The position numbers were made by a program, and so were the translations under genes. Below, in pieces: positions 17,518-27,312 of a stretch of 64,000 nt of DNA. Origin of the DNA: Cyanobium sp. M30B3 (lineage in GTDB: Bacteria; Cyanobacteriota; Cyanobacteriia; PCC-6307; Cyanobiaceae); assembly GCA_018399015.1 (NCBI GenBank), contig CP073761.1, positions 2,946,465 through 3,010,464 of the forward strand, given 5' to 3'. Within the stretch, counting starts at the first letter, position 1. Every line of letters starts with the position of its first letter. A model generated the notes under the pieces. It searched no databases, was not told the origin of the DNA, and worked only from the letters and a program-made list of their open reading frames with translations.

Positions 17518-18996
17518 TCAGGAGACCCGCAACTGCTGGCGGTAGAAGCGAATCACCGCCAGGGCCAGGTTGCGGGGATCATGGCGCAGGGTGGCCGTGG
17601 GTCTGGCCCCCTGCAGCGGCGCCTGCATCACCCGGTAGCCCTGGCGGCGCAGCCGGCGGCTGTCGCAGGTGACCGGCTCGGCACCGAGCTGGCGGTAGTG
17701 CTCGAGCAGGGGAGAGTCCCCCATGTCCTCCTGGGCCAGCACGGCGGTGAACAGCCGTTGCTCAACGCCGATGCTGGCCAGCTGGGCCTCGATCGCGCGC
17801 AGGTGGCCCTCCACGTCCAGCCCGTCGGTCTCGCCGGGCTGGGTCATCAGATTGCAGATGTAGAGCCGGGGGGCCTTGCTGCGGGCGATCGCCTCCACCA
17901 GCTCCGGCACCAGCAGGTTGGGCAGCAGGGAGGTGTACAGGCTGCCTGGCCCGAGCACGATCAGATCGGCGTGGGCAATCGCCTCGATCGCCCTGGGCAG
18001 GGCGGGAGGCCGCGCAGGGGTGCAGCCCAGGCGCACGATCGGGCTGGGAGCGCGGCCGATGCGCGACTCGCCCTCGATCCGCTCGCCGTTCTCGAGCTCG
18101 GCCCAGAGGCGCACATCGGCATTGGTGGCGGGAACCACCTGGCCCTGCACCGCCAGCACCCGGCCACTGGCGGTGATCGCCGCCTCCAGGCTGCCGGTGA
18201 TCGAGGTGAGCGCCGAGAGAAAGAGGTTGCCGAAGCTGTGCCCCTCCAGACCACCACCGGCCTGGAAGCGGTACTGGAACAGACGGGTGAGCAGGGGCTC
18301 CTCCCGGGCCAGGGCCGCCAGGCAGTTGCGGATGTCACCGGGGGGCTGGACCCCCAGCTCCCGGCGCAGCACGCCACTGCTGCCGCCGTCGTCAGCCACG
18401 GTGACGATCGCCGTGAGGTTGGAGCTGTAGCGCTTGAGGCCGCTGAGCAGGGTGGAAAGGCCGGTGCCGCCGCCGATCGCCACGATGCTCGGCCCGCGGT
18501 TGAGGCGCCCCTGGGCCGCCAGGGCATCGACCAGCAGGGTGTCCTTATCCGGAGCCAGCGCCTGCTGGATCGTGCCGAAGCTGCGGCTCTGCCCCAGCCA
18601 GATCAGCCCGGCACCGATGGCCAGCACCAGCGGCCCGGTGAACTCCCGCGGCAGCACGGTGGTGAGGTTCTTGAGCAGCCACTGAATGCCGGCCAGGGTC
18701 CAGTAGATGGGCTGCAGGTCGGCCCACACGGCCGCCCCCAGCAGGGCGATCAGCAGGCCGAGGCCGGAGGTGAGCACCCAGCGCTTCACCACGAGGCCCG
18801 GCTGCAGCCAGCGCACGGCCCGCCGGGAGCGGCTCACCAGATCTTTCTGACGCAGGTCGCCGCGACCGATCCAGCCCGGACGGGAGCTCAGCCGACGCAA
18901 CCGCCGCTGCGGAGAAGGCGAGGCTGGCACAGGCGAGAACGGTGGCTGTTCCGGCCGAACGTGCAACAACTGTAGGCAGACCCCCTGTTCAGCCAC
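17518..18996 (-). CDS. yvcK: YvcK/CofD-like protein (gluconeogenesis factor family), membrane-anchored form
   Basis: About 492 residues. YvcK-type proteins bind UDP-sugars and influence envelope synthesis and carbon flow. The catalytic-like core has VAIGGGTGLSTLLSGL, VTVADDGGSSGVLRRELG, PGDIRNCLAALA, HSFGNLFLSAL and VLGPGSLYTSLLPNLLV. Before the core lie two hydrophobic helices (WVLTSGLGLLIALLGAAVW and GPLVLAIGAGLIWLG), the cyanobacterial membrane-anchored arrangement. No ATG exists in the plausible start region; GTG 18996 is proposed since the open frame up to 19197 would run into the divergent mlaF start and a repeat. The start is uncertain. Confidence 0.85.
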   Translation of the reverse strand: MAEQGVCLQLLHVRPEQPPFSPVPASPSPQRRLRRLSSRPGWIGRGDLRQKDLVSRSRRAVRWLQPGLVVKRWVLTSGLGLLIALLGAAVWADLQPIYWTLAGIQWLLKNLTTVLPREFTGPLVLAIGAGLIWLGQSRSFGTIQQALAPDKDTLLVDALAAQGRLNRGPSIVAIGGGTGLSTLLSGLKRYSSNLTAIVTVADDGGSSGVLRRELGVQPPGDIRNCLAALAREEPLLTRLFQYRFQAGGGLEGHSFGNLFLSALTSITGSLEAAITASGRVLAVQGQVVPATNADVRLWAELENGERIEGESRIGRAPSPIVRLGCTPARPPALPRAIEAIAHADLIVLGPGSLYTSLLPNLLVPELVEAIARSKAPRLYICNLMTQPGETDGLDVEGHLRAIEAQLASIGVEQRLFTAVLAQEDMGDSPLLEHYRQLGAEPVTCDSRRLRRQGYRVMQAPLQGARPTATLRHDPRNLALAVIRFYRQQLRVS

Positions 18997-19083
18997 AACC
19001 AACCCGCGGGATTCAGGCGAAGATGGAGACGGTTGCCACACCGCTCTGACCAGCCCGTCCCCCTCTCGCCCTGCGGCGGACGC

Positions 19084-19155
19084 CACGGCTGCTGCAAAGA
19101 GCACGGCTGCTTCAAAGACAACGGCTGCTGCAAAGACCATGGCTGCCGTAAAGAA
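19084..19155. repeat. Four imperfect 18-bp tandem repeats at the mlaF start
   Basis: Four 18-base units of consensus CACGGCTGCTGCAAAGAC at 19084-19101, 19102-19119, 19120-19137 and 19138-19155. The fourth, with CATGGCTGCCGTAAAGAA, contains the ATG of the ABC ATPase gene. The array lies in the gap between divergent yvcK and mlaF. Confidence 0.85.
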
Positions 19156-19948
19156 CTCGGCGGACCCAACAGGCGTGCCGGTGGCCGAACTGCGCAACCT
19201 CAGCCTGCAGTTCGGCGCGAAGCGGGTGCTGGATCAGGTGAACCTGCGGGTCGAGCCCGGCGAGCGGCTGGTGGTGGTGGGCCCCTCCGGGGTGGGGAAG
19301 TCCACGATCCTGCGCCTGCTGGCGGGGCTGCAGCTGCCCAGCGACGGCCAGCTGCTGCTGCACGGCCAGCCCCAGACCTATCTGCGGCTGGACCAGGAAC
19401 ATCCCCAGGATGTTCGCCTGGTGTTCCAGAACCCCGCCCTGCTCGGCTCTCTCACGGTGGGTGAAAACGTGGGTTTTCTGCTCTACCGCTTCAGCCGCTT
19501 GCGCGACAGCGAGATCCGCGATCGAGTGCGGGAGGCTCTGGAGGCCGTTGGGCTCGGAGGCATCGAGAACCAGATGCCCGGCGAACTCAGCGGCGGCATG
19601 CAGAAACGGGTGAGCTTTGCCCGAGCCCTGATCCAGGACCCCAGCCAACCGAAGGAGAAGGTGCCGCTGCTGCTGTTCGATGAACCCACCGCCGGCCTCG
19701 ACCCAGTGGCCTGCACGCGGATTGAGGATCTGATCGTGCGCACCACCACACTCACCCAGGCAAGCTCCGTGGTGGTGAGCCACGTGCACAGCACGATTGA
19801 GCGCACCGGCCAGCGGATGGTGCTGATCTACGACGGTCAGTTCCGCTGGCAGGGCGATCTGGAGTCTTACCGCCACACCGACAATCCCTACGTGGTGCAG
19901 TTCCGAAGCGGTAATCTGCAAGGCCCGATGCAGCCGGCGGAGGTGTAA
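19139..19948 (+). CDS. mlaF: MlaF-like ABC transporter ATPase (lipid transport)
   Basis: 269 residues. ATPase of an MCE-type lipid transporter (Mla in proteobacteria, TGD3 in chloroplasts). Walker A GPSGVGKST is at about residues 51-59, Q-loop VFQNPALLGSLTV, signature ELSGGMQKRVSFARAL with the Mla-typical SGGMQKR, and Walker B PLLLFDEPTAGLDP, then an H-loop VVVSHVHST. mlaD follows after two bases, which supports the identification; the permease is not in this window. The first codons lie in a tandem repeat, so the extreme N terminus may be variable; the conserved part begins near VAELRNLSLQFG (residue 15). Confidence 0.9.
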   Translation: MAAVKNSADPTGVPVAELRNLSLQFGAKRVLDQVNLRVEPGERLVVVGPSGVGKSTILRLLAGLQLPSDGQLLLHGQPQTYLRLDQEHPQDVRLVFQNPALLGSLTVGENVGFLLYRFSRLRDSEIRDRVREALEAVGLGGIENQMPGELSGGMQKRVSFARALIQDPSQPKEKVPLLLFDEPTAGLDPVACTRIEDLIVRTTTLTQASSVVVSHVHSTIERTGQRMVLIYDGQFRWQGDLESYRHTDNPYVVQFRSGNLQGPMQPAEV

Positions 19949-19950
19949 TC

Positions 19951-20991
19951 ATGCGCCGTTCCGTCCGTGAGGCCATTGTCGGTTTCTCCCTGCTGGCCGC
20001 CATCTCCAGTGCCGTAGGCCTGAGCATGTGGCTGCGGGGCCTGTCCCTCACCCGTCAGCACTGGACGGTGGAAGCGCGCTTCGCCCAGGCCGACGGCCTG
20101 GCCGTGCGCTCCCCGGTGGTGTATCGCGGCGTGATGGTGGGCACGGTACGTTCCGTGGCGATCAGCTCGGCAGCTGTGGTTGCCGAACTGGAAATCACCA
20201 ATCCACGCCTGCGCCTGGCCCAACCCACCGTGGCCGAGATTGGCCAGGTATCGGTGCTGGGGGGTGAATCTCAGGTGGCACTCGTCAGCCAGGGGGAACC
20301 CTTGCCCGACGATGCCCCTAGCCCCAGGGCGAAGAACTGCGACAGCAAGCGCATGCTCTGCGATGGCGCCACCATCAAGGGCAGCGAGGGTGCCAGCCTC
20401 TCCAGCCTCACCAACCTGATGCACCGCATGCTCAGCCAGGTGGAGCAGGAACAGCTGGTGGCCAAGGTCACCCAGGTGGCCACGAGCATCGACCAGACCT
20501 CCAAGGAAGCCAACGCCTTCCTGAGCGAAGGCCGGGTGCTGGTGAAGGACGGCGTGGGGCTGGTGCGCGATGGCGTGGGGCTGGTGAACGACGGCAAAGC
20601 CCTGGCCAAGGGCCTGGAAGCCTCGGTGCAGGAGGTGCAGCCCACCCTCACCAACCTCAACGCCAGTTCCGTCCACCTGCGCCGGTTGCTGGCCTCCATC
20701 GACAACCCCAAGGTGGTGGAGGATCTGCAGCAGACGATGGCCAATGCCGAGAGGCTCACCGCCCAGTGGGAGGCCGTGGGCGGGGACGTGCACCGGCTCA
20801 CGGGCGACCCCGGTTTCATGAATGGCCTGCGCAGCCTGGCCGTGGGGCTGGGGCAGTTCTTCGACGAGCTCTACCCGGCCCAGACCGGCGCCGCGAAGGA
20901 CAAGGCGGCTCGGGATGCGGCCCGCCAGCAGCAGCAGGAGGCGTTGCAGCAGCAGAACAACCCGCCAGCCGGCACCGTCAAGCCCCGCTGA
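19951..20991 (+). CDS. mlaD: MlaD/MCE-domain substrate-binding protein
   Basis: 346 residues. Single N-terminal helix (EAIVGFSLLAAISSAVGLSMW) anchors it; residues about 35-115 form an MCE domain (VEARFAQADGLAVRSPVVYRG, VGTVRSVAI). The rest is a long, mainly helical region with repeated VKDGVGLVRDGVGLVNDG segments, like other cyanobacterial MCE proteins, and a Q-rich tail. It should carry lipids between the membranes with MlaF, the ATPase encoded just upstream. Confidence 0.9.
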   Translation: MRRSVREAIVGFSLLAAISSAVGLSMWLRGLSLTRQHWTVEARFAQADGLAVRSPVVYRGVMVGTVRSVAISSAAVVAELEITNPRLRLAQPTVAEIGQVSVLGGESQVALVSQGEPLPDDAPSPRAKNCDSKRMLCDGATIKGSEGASLSSLTNLMHRMLSQVEQEQLVAKVTQVATSIDQTSKEANAFLSEGRVLVKDGVGLVRDGVGLVNDGKALAKGLEASVQEVQPTLTNLNASSVHLRRLLASIDNPKVVEDLQQTMANAERLTAQWEAVGGDVHRLTGDPGFMNGLRSLAVGLGQFFDELYPAQTGAAKDKAARDAARQQQQEALQQQNNPPAGTVKPR

Positions 20992-20992
20992 T

Positions 20993-23182
20993 TCACACCC
21001 CGGAAATCGCCTCCATGGCGATGGCGGCGATCGCCTGGTCGCTCGCCTTGGGCAACTGCACATATTTACCACCGGCCGCCTCGGCCAGGTCCTTGCCCAT
21101 GCCGCTGCCGATGAACTTGCGCTCGGTGTCGATCACCAGCAGCTTGATGCCCAGGGCCCGGTAGCGGCTGGCCACCTGCTTCACCTCCTCCTTGAGGTCC
21201 ACCGGCTCCTCGCCCTCCAGCTGGGGCTGGCCCAGGGAGCGGCTGAGGGGCACATTGCCGCGGCCATCGGTGATCGCCACCACCACCACCTGGCCCAGAT
21301 CGCCCGTGGCCAGGGCGTTGGCGCCCACCCGAGCCGCCTGGGAGAGGCCGTGGGCCAGGGGTGAGCCGCCGCCGCAGGGCATCGATTCCAGGCGCCGGCG
21401 CGCGGCGGTGATCGAGCGGGTGGGGGGCAGCAGCACCTCGGCCTGCTCGCCGCGGAAGGGGATCAGGGCCACCTCGTCGCGGTTTTCGTAGGCCTCGGTG
21501 AGCAGCCGGATCACGGCGCCCTTGGCGCTCTGCATGCGGTTGAGCGCCATCGAGCCACTGGCATCCACCAGGAAGATCACCAGGGCACCGGCCTTGCGCT
21601 GCAGCTGCTTGGCCCGCAGGTCGCCGTCCTCCACCACCACCTTGCGATGGGGCTCCCGTTCGCGACGGGATTTCTGGTATGGCGCTGCGGCCCGGAGGGT
21701 CGCATCGACAGCAATGCGCTTCACCGGGCCGCGGGGCAGCATCGGCTTCACGTAGCGGCCGCGGGAATCGCTGAACACCACGGCCCGGCTGCCGCTGCCG
21801 CCGCTCCTGGCCTTGGCGGCACCGAACAGCAGCAGGTCGGGGTCGATCGCCACCGCCTCGGGATCGAGCAGAAACTCCTCGGGCACCTGGGGGGGTGGCT
21901 GATCCTCGGGGGTCTCGTCCTGGTCGTCGGGCTCGTCGCTGTCGTCGTCTTCGGGCTCGTCGGGCTCCCGCTCGTTCTCCGGCGGCTCGGGGTCTTCGGG
22001 CGGCTGCTCACCCTGGGGCGGCGGCGGTGGCGGCGGCGGCTCCAGGGGCTGCTCGGGATCGGGGGGCGGCAGCTGGGAGGCGCGGGGGGCGATCACCAGG
22101 CGCACGGCCACCTGCAGATCGTCGGCCTCCACCCGGTCGCGGCCGCTCAGGGCGGCGTGGGCACGGGCCACCCGCACCGCATACAGCTCGCTGCGGTGGC
22201 CCTCCACGCCGCCTCTGAGGGCCTCGTTCACCAGGTAGGCGATCTGCTCACGGCTGATCTGCACATCCGGCAGCCACTGGCGGGCCAGCAGCAGCTGGGT
22301 GGCCAGGGCGTCGCTCTCCTCCTGCCACTTGGCGCGGAAGCTGTCGCTGGTTTCGGCATGCTCCATGGCGCTGCGGCTGATCTCCACCCGCTGCTCCAGA
22401 TCGAGCACCTGGTTGGCGCTCAGGCAGATGGCGAAGCGATCGAGCAGGTGGTCGCGCACCGCCCCCTCCTCGGGGTTGAAGGTGGCGATCAGCAGGCAGC
22501 GGCAGGGGTGGCTCAGGCTCAGCCCCTCGCGCTCGATCCGGTTCTCACCGCTGCCCACCGCCGCCAGCAGCAGGTTGGTGATCGTGTCGTCGAGCAGGTT
22601 GAGCTCATCCACATAGAGCACGCCCCGGTGCGCCTCGGCCAGCAGGCCCGGCTGGAACACGGCCTGGCCACTGGCCAGCGAGGCGGTGACATCCACCGAG
22701 CCCACCAGCCGGTCTTCGGTGATGCCCAGGGGCACCTGCACGAACGGCGCCGGGATCACCCTGGTGGGCAGCAGGGCGGCCGGGTCGCTGCCCGTGGGAT
22801 CGGCGCCGAGGTCGGTGAGCCGCCGGCGGGTGGGCTCGTCCCAGTCGTCGGGACGCTGGGGATCGATGTTGAGGCCGGCGGGAACCGGTTGGCCAGGCAC
22901 CGTGCTGCCGCCGGCGGCAGTGCCGAGATCGAGCACGTCGATCGGTGGCAGCAGGGCATGCAGCCCGCGCGCCAGCACGGATTTGCCAGTGCCGCGGCCG
23001 CCGGCGATCACCACCCCACCCAGGCCCGGATCCACCGCCGCCAGCAGCAGGGCCAGCTTCAGCGTGCCGTGGCCGGTGATGGCCGCCAGGGGAAAGGCGC
23101 GGGCGGCGGCACTGGCGGCCGAAGCGGAGCTGCCGCTTCCCCAGGCAGACGATGCACCGGCAACCGATCCGCTTGCAACCAT
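20993..23182 (-). CDS. chlD: Magnesium chelatase subunit D
   Basis: 729 residues. With ChlI and ChlH it inserts Mg into protoporphyrin IX, the first step committed to chlorophyll. Domain order: an AAA+ module (residues about 30-350) with a P-loop [10 protein letters not shown] and [11 protein letters not shown]; a long proline/acid-rich linker (about 370-440, including a run of prolines and [12 protein letters not shown]); and a C-terminal integrin-I/VWA domain with the metal-site [14 protein letters not shown]. Length is normal. Its ATG (23182) overlaps by two bases the ATG of folK on the other strand. Its stop nearly meets mlaD (one base between), so these two genes converge. Confidence 0.95.
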   Translation of the reverse strand: MVASGSVAGASSAWGSGSSASAASAAARAFPLAAITGHGTLKLALLLAAVDPGLGGVVIAGGRGTGKSVLARGLHALLPPIDVLDLGTAAGGSTVPGQPVPAGLNIDPQRPDDWDEPTRRRLTDLGADPTGSDPAALLPTRVIPAPFVQVPLGITEDRLVGSVDVTASLASGQAVFQPGLLAEAHRGVLYVDELNLLDDTITNLLLAAVGSGENRIEREGLSLSHPCRCLLIATFNPEEGAVRDHLLDRFAICLSANQVLDLEQRVEISRSAMEHAETSDSFRAKWQEESDALATQLLLARQWLPDVQISREQIAYLVNEALRGGVEGHRSELYAVRVARAHAALSGRDRVEADDLQVAVRLVIAPRASQLPPPDPEQPLEPPPPPPPPQGEQPPEDPEPPENEREPDEPEDDDSDEPDDQDETPEDQPPPQVPEEFLLDPEAVAIDPDLLLFGAAKARSGGSGSRAVVFSDSRGRYVKPMLPRGPVKRIAVDATLRAAAPYQKSRREREPHRKVVVEDGDLRAKQLQRKAGALVIFLVDASGSMALNRMQSAKGAVIRLLTEAYENRDEVALIPFRGEQAEVLLPPTRSITAARRRLESMPCGGGSPLAHGLSQAARVGANALATGDLGQVVVVAITDGRGNVPLSRSLGQPQLEGEEPVDLKEEVKQVASRYRALGIKLLVIDTERKFIGSGMGKDLAEAAGGKYVQLPKASDQAIAAIAMEAISGV

Positions 23183-23837
23183 GGAGTGGCCTGGGCCCTG
23201 TGTCGTGAGTGCCAGTCTCGCTGATCAAGCCGGAGGGCCCGCGCCCGGCCGCAGCGCAGGCCTGGCGATCGCCCTGGGGGCGAACCTGCCCAGTCCGGCC
23301 GGGCCGCCCCTGGCCACCCTGCTGGCCGTGCGCCCGCTGCTGGAGACGCTGTTGAGGGGACTCGTGGCGGCACGGGAGGCAGCGGTGCACTGGTCGCCGC
23401 TGTTTCGCACGGCACCGGTGGGCGGCCCCCCCGGCCAACCGGACTACCTCAATGCCGCCGTGCTGCTGAGCCCGGCGGAACCGCCCACCCCCGCCGCAGC
23501 CCTGGAGCTGCTGAAGGGCCTGCAGGGGCTCGAACAACGCTTCGCGCGCCGGCGCCACCAGCACTGGGGGCCGCGCAGCCTCGACCTCGACCTGCTCTGG
23601 TGGGGCGATCTGCGCAGCCGCAGCCAAGCCCTGGCGCTGCCCCACCCGCGGCTGCAGGAGCGCAGCTTTGTGCTGGCTCCCCTGGCGGCGATCGACCCCG
23701 CCCTGGTGCCGCCGGGTGCAGACGCGGCGGCGGCGGCGCTGCTGGCCCGGCTGGAGGCCGCCGGATCCGAGCCCGCACCGGAGCGGCTCGCGGGCCGCCC
23801 GGGCTGGCCTGAGGGGGCACAGGCAGCCAACGCCTGA
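23181..23837 (+). CDS. folK: 2-amino-4-hydroxy-6-hydroxymethyldihydropteridine pyrophosphokinase
   Basis: 218 residues. Transfers pyrophosphate from ATP to hydroxymethyldihydropterin in folate synthesis. HPPK motifs: [14 protein letters not shown] near the N terminus, [40 protein letters not shown] and [22 protein letters not shown] 23181 is used although it overlaps the divergent chlD ATG by two bases; in-frame GTG 23205 is an alternative that would leave a small gap. A variable alanine-rich C-terminal end is present. Confidence 0.9.
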   Translation: MEWPGPCVVSASLADQAGGPAPGRSAGLAIALGANLPSPAGPPLATLLAVRPLLETLLRGLVAAREAAVHWSPLFRTAPVGGPPGQPDYLNAAVLLSPAEPPTPAAALELLKGLQGLEQRFARRRHQHWGPRSLDLDLLWWGDLRSRSQALALPHPRLQERSFVLAPLAAIDPALVPPGADAAAAALLARLEAAGSEPAPERLAGRPGWPEGAQAANA

Positions 23838-23891
23838 GCCCCGCGCTGGAAGCGCCTGCGCGATGCTGGCTCCACCGCTGCCCAGCTGCCG

Positions 23892-24452
23892 ATGGCGCCC
23901 CTGCCGCCCCCCGAGCCCGCGCGCCACCTGGAAACCACCGCGAGCCTGGATGCCCGCAAGCTGCGCTTCGAGGTGAACCGGATGCAGCTGCCGATGGGGG
24001 TGGAGGGCAGCTTCGGCGTGATCCGCCATCCCGGCGCCTCGCTGGCGGTGCCCGTGCTGGACGACGGCCGGGTGGTGATCCTGCGCCAGTACCGCTTCGC
24101 CGTGGCCACCCGGCTGCTGGAATTCCCTGCCGGCACCCTCGATCCGGGCGAGACGCCCCTGGGCACGATGCAGCGGGAGCTGCAGGAGGAGGCCGGATAC
24201 AGCGCCACGCGCTGGGATCCACTGGGGGCGATGTTGCCCTGTCCGGGCTATTCCGACGAGGTGATCCACCTGTTCCTGGCCCGCGAGCTCACCCGCCTGG
24301 AGCAGCCCCCCGCCGGTGACGACGACGAAGACCTGGAGGTGCTGCTGATGGAGCCGGGGCAACTGGATGCGGCCCTGGCCAGCGGCGATGAGTACCTCGA
24401 CGGCAAGAGCGTGACCGCCTGGCTGCGGGCCAAGCAGCTGCTGGGGCTCTGA
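23892..24452 (+). CDS. Nudix hydrolase (ADP-ribose pyrophosphatase-like)
   Basis: 186 residues. Complete Nudix box GX5EX7REXXEEXG: GTLDPGETPLGTMQRELQEE then AGY, about residues 79-104, which binds the metal. The preceding VVILRQYRFAVATRLLEFPAG resembles ADP-ribose pyrophosphatases (NudF group), as does the late DEVIHLFLARELT. It probably hydrolyses ADP-ribose or related nucleotide diphosphates. It follows folK in the same direction (54-base gap) and precedes the photolyase (33-base gap). Confidence 0.88.
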   Translation: MAPLPPPEPARHLETTASLDARKLRFEVNRMQLPMGVEGSFGVIRHPGASLAVPVLDDGRVVILRQYRFAVATRLLEFPAGTLDPGETPLGTMQRELQEEAGYSATRWDPLGAMLPCPGYSDEVIHLFLARELTRLEQPPAGDDDEDLEVLLMEPGQLDAALASGDEYLDGKSVTAWLRAKQLLGL

Positions 24453-24485
24453 CCGACTGCCGCAACGCCCCGCCACTGCCCCTCC

Positions 24486-26027
24486 ATGACTCCACCCCGC
24501 TGGCTGTTCTGGCACCGCCGCGACCTGCGCCTGGCCGACAACCTGGGTCTGGCGGCCGCCGCCCGGACCACCCCGGCAGTGACCGGGTTGTTCGTGCTGG
24601 ATCCGGCGATCCTCGAGGCCCGCGCCCCTACGGCCATCCCGGGCGAGCTGCCGGCGGTGGCGCCGGCGCGGCTCTGGTTTCTCCAGGAGAGCCTGCGGGA
24701 GCTGGCGGCGGCCTGGCGCGAGGCCGGCAGCCGGCTGCTGATCGTGCAGGGGGATCCGGAAGCGCTGCTGCCTCGCGTCGCCGCGGCCCTGGGGGCGGAG
24801 GTGGTGGCCTGGAACCGGGATGTGGAGCCCTATGGGCGCGAGCGCGACCGGCGGGTGGCGCGGGCGCTGCAGCGCGAGGGCCGCAAGGTGCTGGCCGGCT
24901 GGGACCAGCTGCTGGTGGAGCCCGAGGCCCTGAGCACCGGTGCCGGCGAGCCCTACCGGGTGTATGGGCCCTACTGGCGCAGCTGGCGCCGGCGGGTGGA
25001 GCACCTGGAGGCCCTCGGCTCCGCCGCCTCGGGCGGCCTGGAGCCTCTGCCGGCCCCGGGTGCCCTGATCGACTGCGATCCCGCTTCGCTCGCCGGCCTG
25101 CCCGTGGTGAGTCTGGAGACCGGGGGGGCCACCCCGAGCCTGCTGAGCCACGGCTTCGAGGGCGCCGACCTCTGCCCTTGCCGGCCGGGGGAGGCCGCGG
25201 CCCAGGCCCAACTCGAAACCTTCTGCGCCGGCGCGAGCCGTGGCGGCAGCGGCCGCAGCGCCCCCCTGCTCCACTACGACGAGGGCCGCAACATCCCCGG
25301 CGAGGCCGGCACCTCAGCCCTGAGCGCAGCCCTGAAGTTCGGCACGCTCAGTCCGCGCCAGGCCTGGGCAGCGGCCCAGCAGGCCCGACAGACCGTGGCC
25401 GCCCTGGGGGGCGCCGGGGAGTCCCTGGCCTCAATCCAGGTGTGGGAGCAGGAGCTGGCCTGGCGCGAGTTCTATCAACAGGCCCTGTTCCACTTCCCCG
25501 AGCTGGCCGAAGGGCCCTACCGGCCCCAGTGGCGCGCCTTCCCCTGGGAGAACGACGCGCAGCGCTTCGCCGCCTGGCGCGACGGGCTCACCGGCATGCC
25601 GATCATCGACGCGGCCATGCGCCAGCTCAATGGGAGCGGCTGGATGCACAACCGCTGCCGCATGATCGTGGCCTCCTTCCTGGTGAAGGACCTGATCTGC
25701 GACTGGCGCTGGGGCGAGGCGGCCTTCATGGCCCGGCTGGTGGATGGCGACCTGGCCGCCAACAACGGCGGCTGGCAGTGGAGTGCCAGCAGCGGCATGG
25801 ACCCCAAGCCCCTGCGCATCTTCAACCCGGCCACCCAGGCGGGCAAGTTCGACGCCGAGGCCCGCTACATCCGCCACTGGCTGCCGGAGCTGAAGCACGT
25901 GAGCACCCGTGACCTGCTCAGCGGTGAGATTGCCCCGCTGGAGCGGCGGGGCTATCCGGCCCCGCTGGTGAGCCACAAGCTGCAGCAGGCGCGCTTCAAG
26001 GCGCTCTACGCCACGATCAGGGGCTGA
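24486..26027 (+). CDS. phr: Deoxyribodipyrimidine photolyase (class I, canonical order)
   Basis: 513 residues. Repairs cyclobutane pyrimidine dimers with blue light. Normal architecture: N-terminal Rossmann antenna domain (WLFWHRRDLRLADN, LFVLDPAIL, LWFLQESLREL, residues 1-135) and C-terminal FAD domain with EAGTSALSAALKFGTLSPR, WEQELAWREFYQQ, GMPIIDAAMRQLNGSGWMHNR, DLICDWRWGE and LAANNGGWQWSASSG. The tryptophan and asparagine residues of the FAD/lesion site are present. Last gene of the folK-nudix-phr set. A second, permuted family member lies nearby at 28530. Confidence 0.95.
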   Translation: MTPPRWLFWHRRDLRLADNLGLAAAARTTPAVTGLFVLDPAILEARAPTAIPGELPAVAPARLWFLQESLRELAAAWREAGSRLLIVQGDPEALLPRVAAALGAEVVAWNRDVEPYGRERDRRVARALQREGRKVLAGWDQLLVEPEALSTGAGEPYRVYGPYWRSWRRRVEHLEALGSAASGGLEPLPAPGALIDCDPASLAGLPVVSLETGGATPSLLSHGFEGADLCPCRPGEAAAQAQLETFCAGASRGGSGRSAPLLHYDEGRNIPGEAGTSALSAALKFGTLSPRQAWAAAQQARQTVAALGGAGESLASIQVWEQELAWREFYQQALFHFPELAEGPYRPQWRAFPWENDAQRFAAWRDGLTGMPIIDAAMRQLNGSGWMHNRCRMIVASFLVKDLICDWRWGEAAFMARLVDGDLAANNGGWQWSASSGMDPKPLRIFNPATQAGKFDAEARYIRHWLPELKHVSTRDLLSGEIAPLERRGYPAPLVSHKLQQARFKALYATIRG

Positions 26028-26064
26028 AGCCAGGGCTTGAGGCCCGGAGCGGCGAGCTGCGGAG

Positions 26065-27297
26065 CTAGGCCGCAACGGCAGCGGTGGCCTGCACCATGGC
26101 GCGCAACACCTCCACCACCCGCTGCTGCTGCACAGCGCTGAGCTCCGGGAAGATCGGCAGGCTGAGCACCTCGGCGCAGAGCCGCTCGGTGACCGGCAGG
26201 GAACCGGGCCCGTAGCCCAGCTCGGCGTAGGCCGGCTGACGATGGATCGGGATCGGGTAATAGATGATCGTGCTCACGCCGGCATCCTGGAGCTGCCGCT
26301 GCAGCCAGTCGCGGCAGCAGCCCTCTGGCAGGCCGAACACAGAGCTGTCGGCGGAAGGGGTGCACCCCGCTGCGGCCGCGCCACAGGCCGGAGAGCCGGC
26401 GGGGCAGAGTGGCACCCGCACCACGAACTGGTTCCAGCTGTGGCCAGCGGGGCCCCCATCGGGTAACTGCAGCAGGGGCAGGCCGTCCAGCTGCTGTTGG
26501 TAGCGGGCGGCGATTCCCCGGCGCTGCTCCACCCAGCGGGGCAGGTGGGGCAGCTTCACCGCCAGCACGGCGGCCTGGATGGCATCGAGGCGGCTGTTGT
26601 AGCCCAGCTGGGTGTGCAGGTAACGGCGCGGCATGCCATGCACCGCCAGCTGGCGGATCGTCTGGGCCAGCTCGGGATCGCGGCAGGTCACAGCACCACC
26701 ATCGCCGGCACCGCCGAGGTTCTTGGTGGGGAAGAAGCTGAAGCAGCCCAGATCCCCCCAGCTGCCCACCGGCCGGCCGGCCCAGCTGGCACCCGTGGCC
26801 TGGGCGCAGTCCTCCACCACCTTGAGGCCATGGCGGGCGGCGATGGCGCACACCCGCTCCATATCCACGGGGCGACCGAACAGATGCACCGGCAGCAATG
26901 CCCTGGTGGCCGGCGTGATCGCCGCCTCCAGTTGATCGAGATCGATCAGATAGCTGCGGGGGTCCACATCCACGAACACCGGTGTGGCACCCACACCGCT
27001 GATCGCCTCAGCGGTGGCAAAAAAGCTGAAGGCGGTGGTGATCACCTCATCCCCCGGGCCAATCCCCAGGCTGCGCAGGGCGAGCACCAGGGCATCGGTG
27101 CCGCTGTTGCAGCCCACGGCGTGGGGAACGCCGATCGCGGCCGCGAAGGCCTGCTCAAAGCCGGCGATCACGCCCCCGCCGATGTACTGGCCGCTGTGCA
27201 ACACCTGCAACACGGCCTGATCAAGGTCTTCAGCGAGAGCCTTGAGCTGCTCGTTGAGACTGAAAGGGGGCACTTGCATGGCGGCCAGGTTAGGCAT
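26065..27297 (-). CDS. DegT/DnrJ/EryC1/StrS family aminotransferase
   Basis: 410 residues. PLP-dependent enzyme, normally aminating a nucleotide-linked keto-sugar for surface glycans. Motifs: VPPFSLNEQLKAL at the start, GVPHAVGCNSGTDALVLAL, PVFVDVDPRSYLID, the LPVHLFGRPVDM segment, VVEDCAQATGA and the PLP lysine in CFSFFPTKNLGGAGDGG. An insertion with several cysteines and alanines (about residue 300-315) is unusual. Start at ATG 27297; ATG 27279 is an alternative. It converges with the photolyase. It may serve the envelope glycans whose other genes lie elsewhere in the window. Confidence 0.9.
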   Translation of the reverse strand: MPNLAAMQVPPFSLNEQLKALAEDLDQAVLQVLHSGQYIGGGVIAGFEQAFAAAIGVPHAVGCNSGTDALVLALRSLGIGPGDEVITTAFSFFATAEAISGVGATPVFVDVDPRSYLIDLDQLEAAITPATRALLPVHLFGRPVDMERVCAIAARHGLKVVEDCAQATGASWAGRPVGSWGDLGCFSFFPTKNLGGAGDGGAVTCRDPELAQTIRQLAVHGMPRRYLHTQLGYNSRLDAIQAAVLAVKLPHLPRWVEQRRGIAARYQQQLDGLPLLQLPDGGPAGHSWNQFVVRVPLCPAGSPACGAAAAGCTPSADSSVFGLPEGCCRDWLQRQLQDAGVSTIIYYPIPIHRQPAYAELGYGPGSLPVTERLCAEVLSLPIFPELSAVQQQRVVEVLRAMVQATAAVAA

Positions 27298-27312
27298 GCA
27301 AAAGGCTGCAGA

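Noticed and set aside
19033..19464. Plus-strand frame reading HGCCKEHGCFKDNGCCKDHGC, resembling a cysteine-rich metal-binding protein
   Set aside because: It is an alternative frame of the 18-bp repeat and of mlaF; no independent start or family support.
22605..25274. Minus-strand 889-residue frame over folK, nudix and photolyase
   Set aside because: Antisense shadow of three plus-strand genes with diagnostic motifs.
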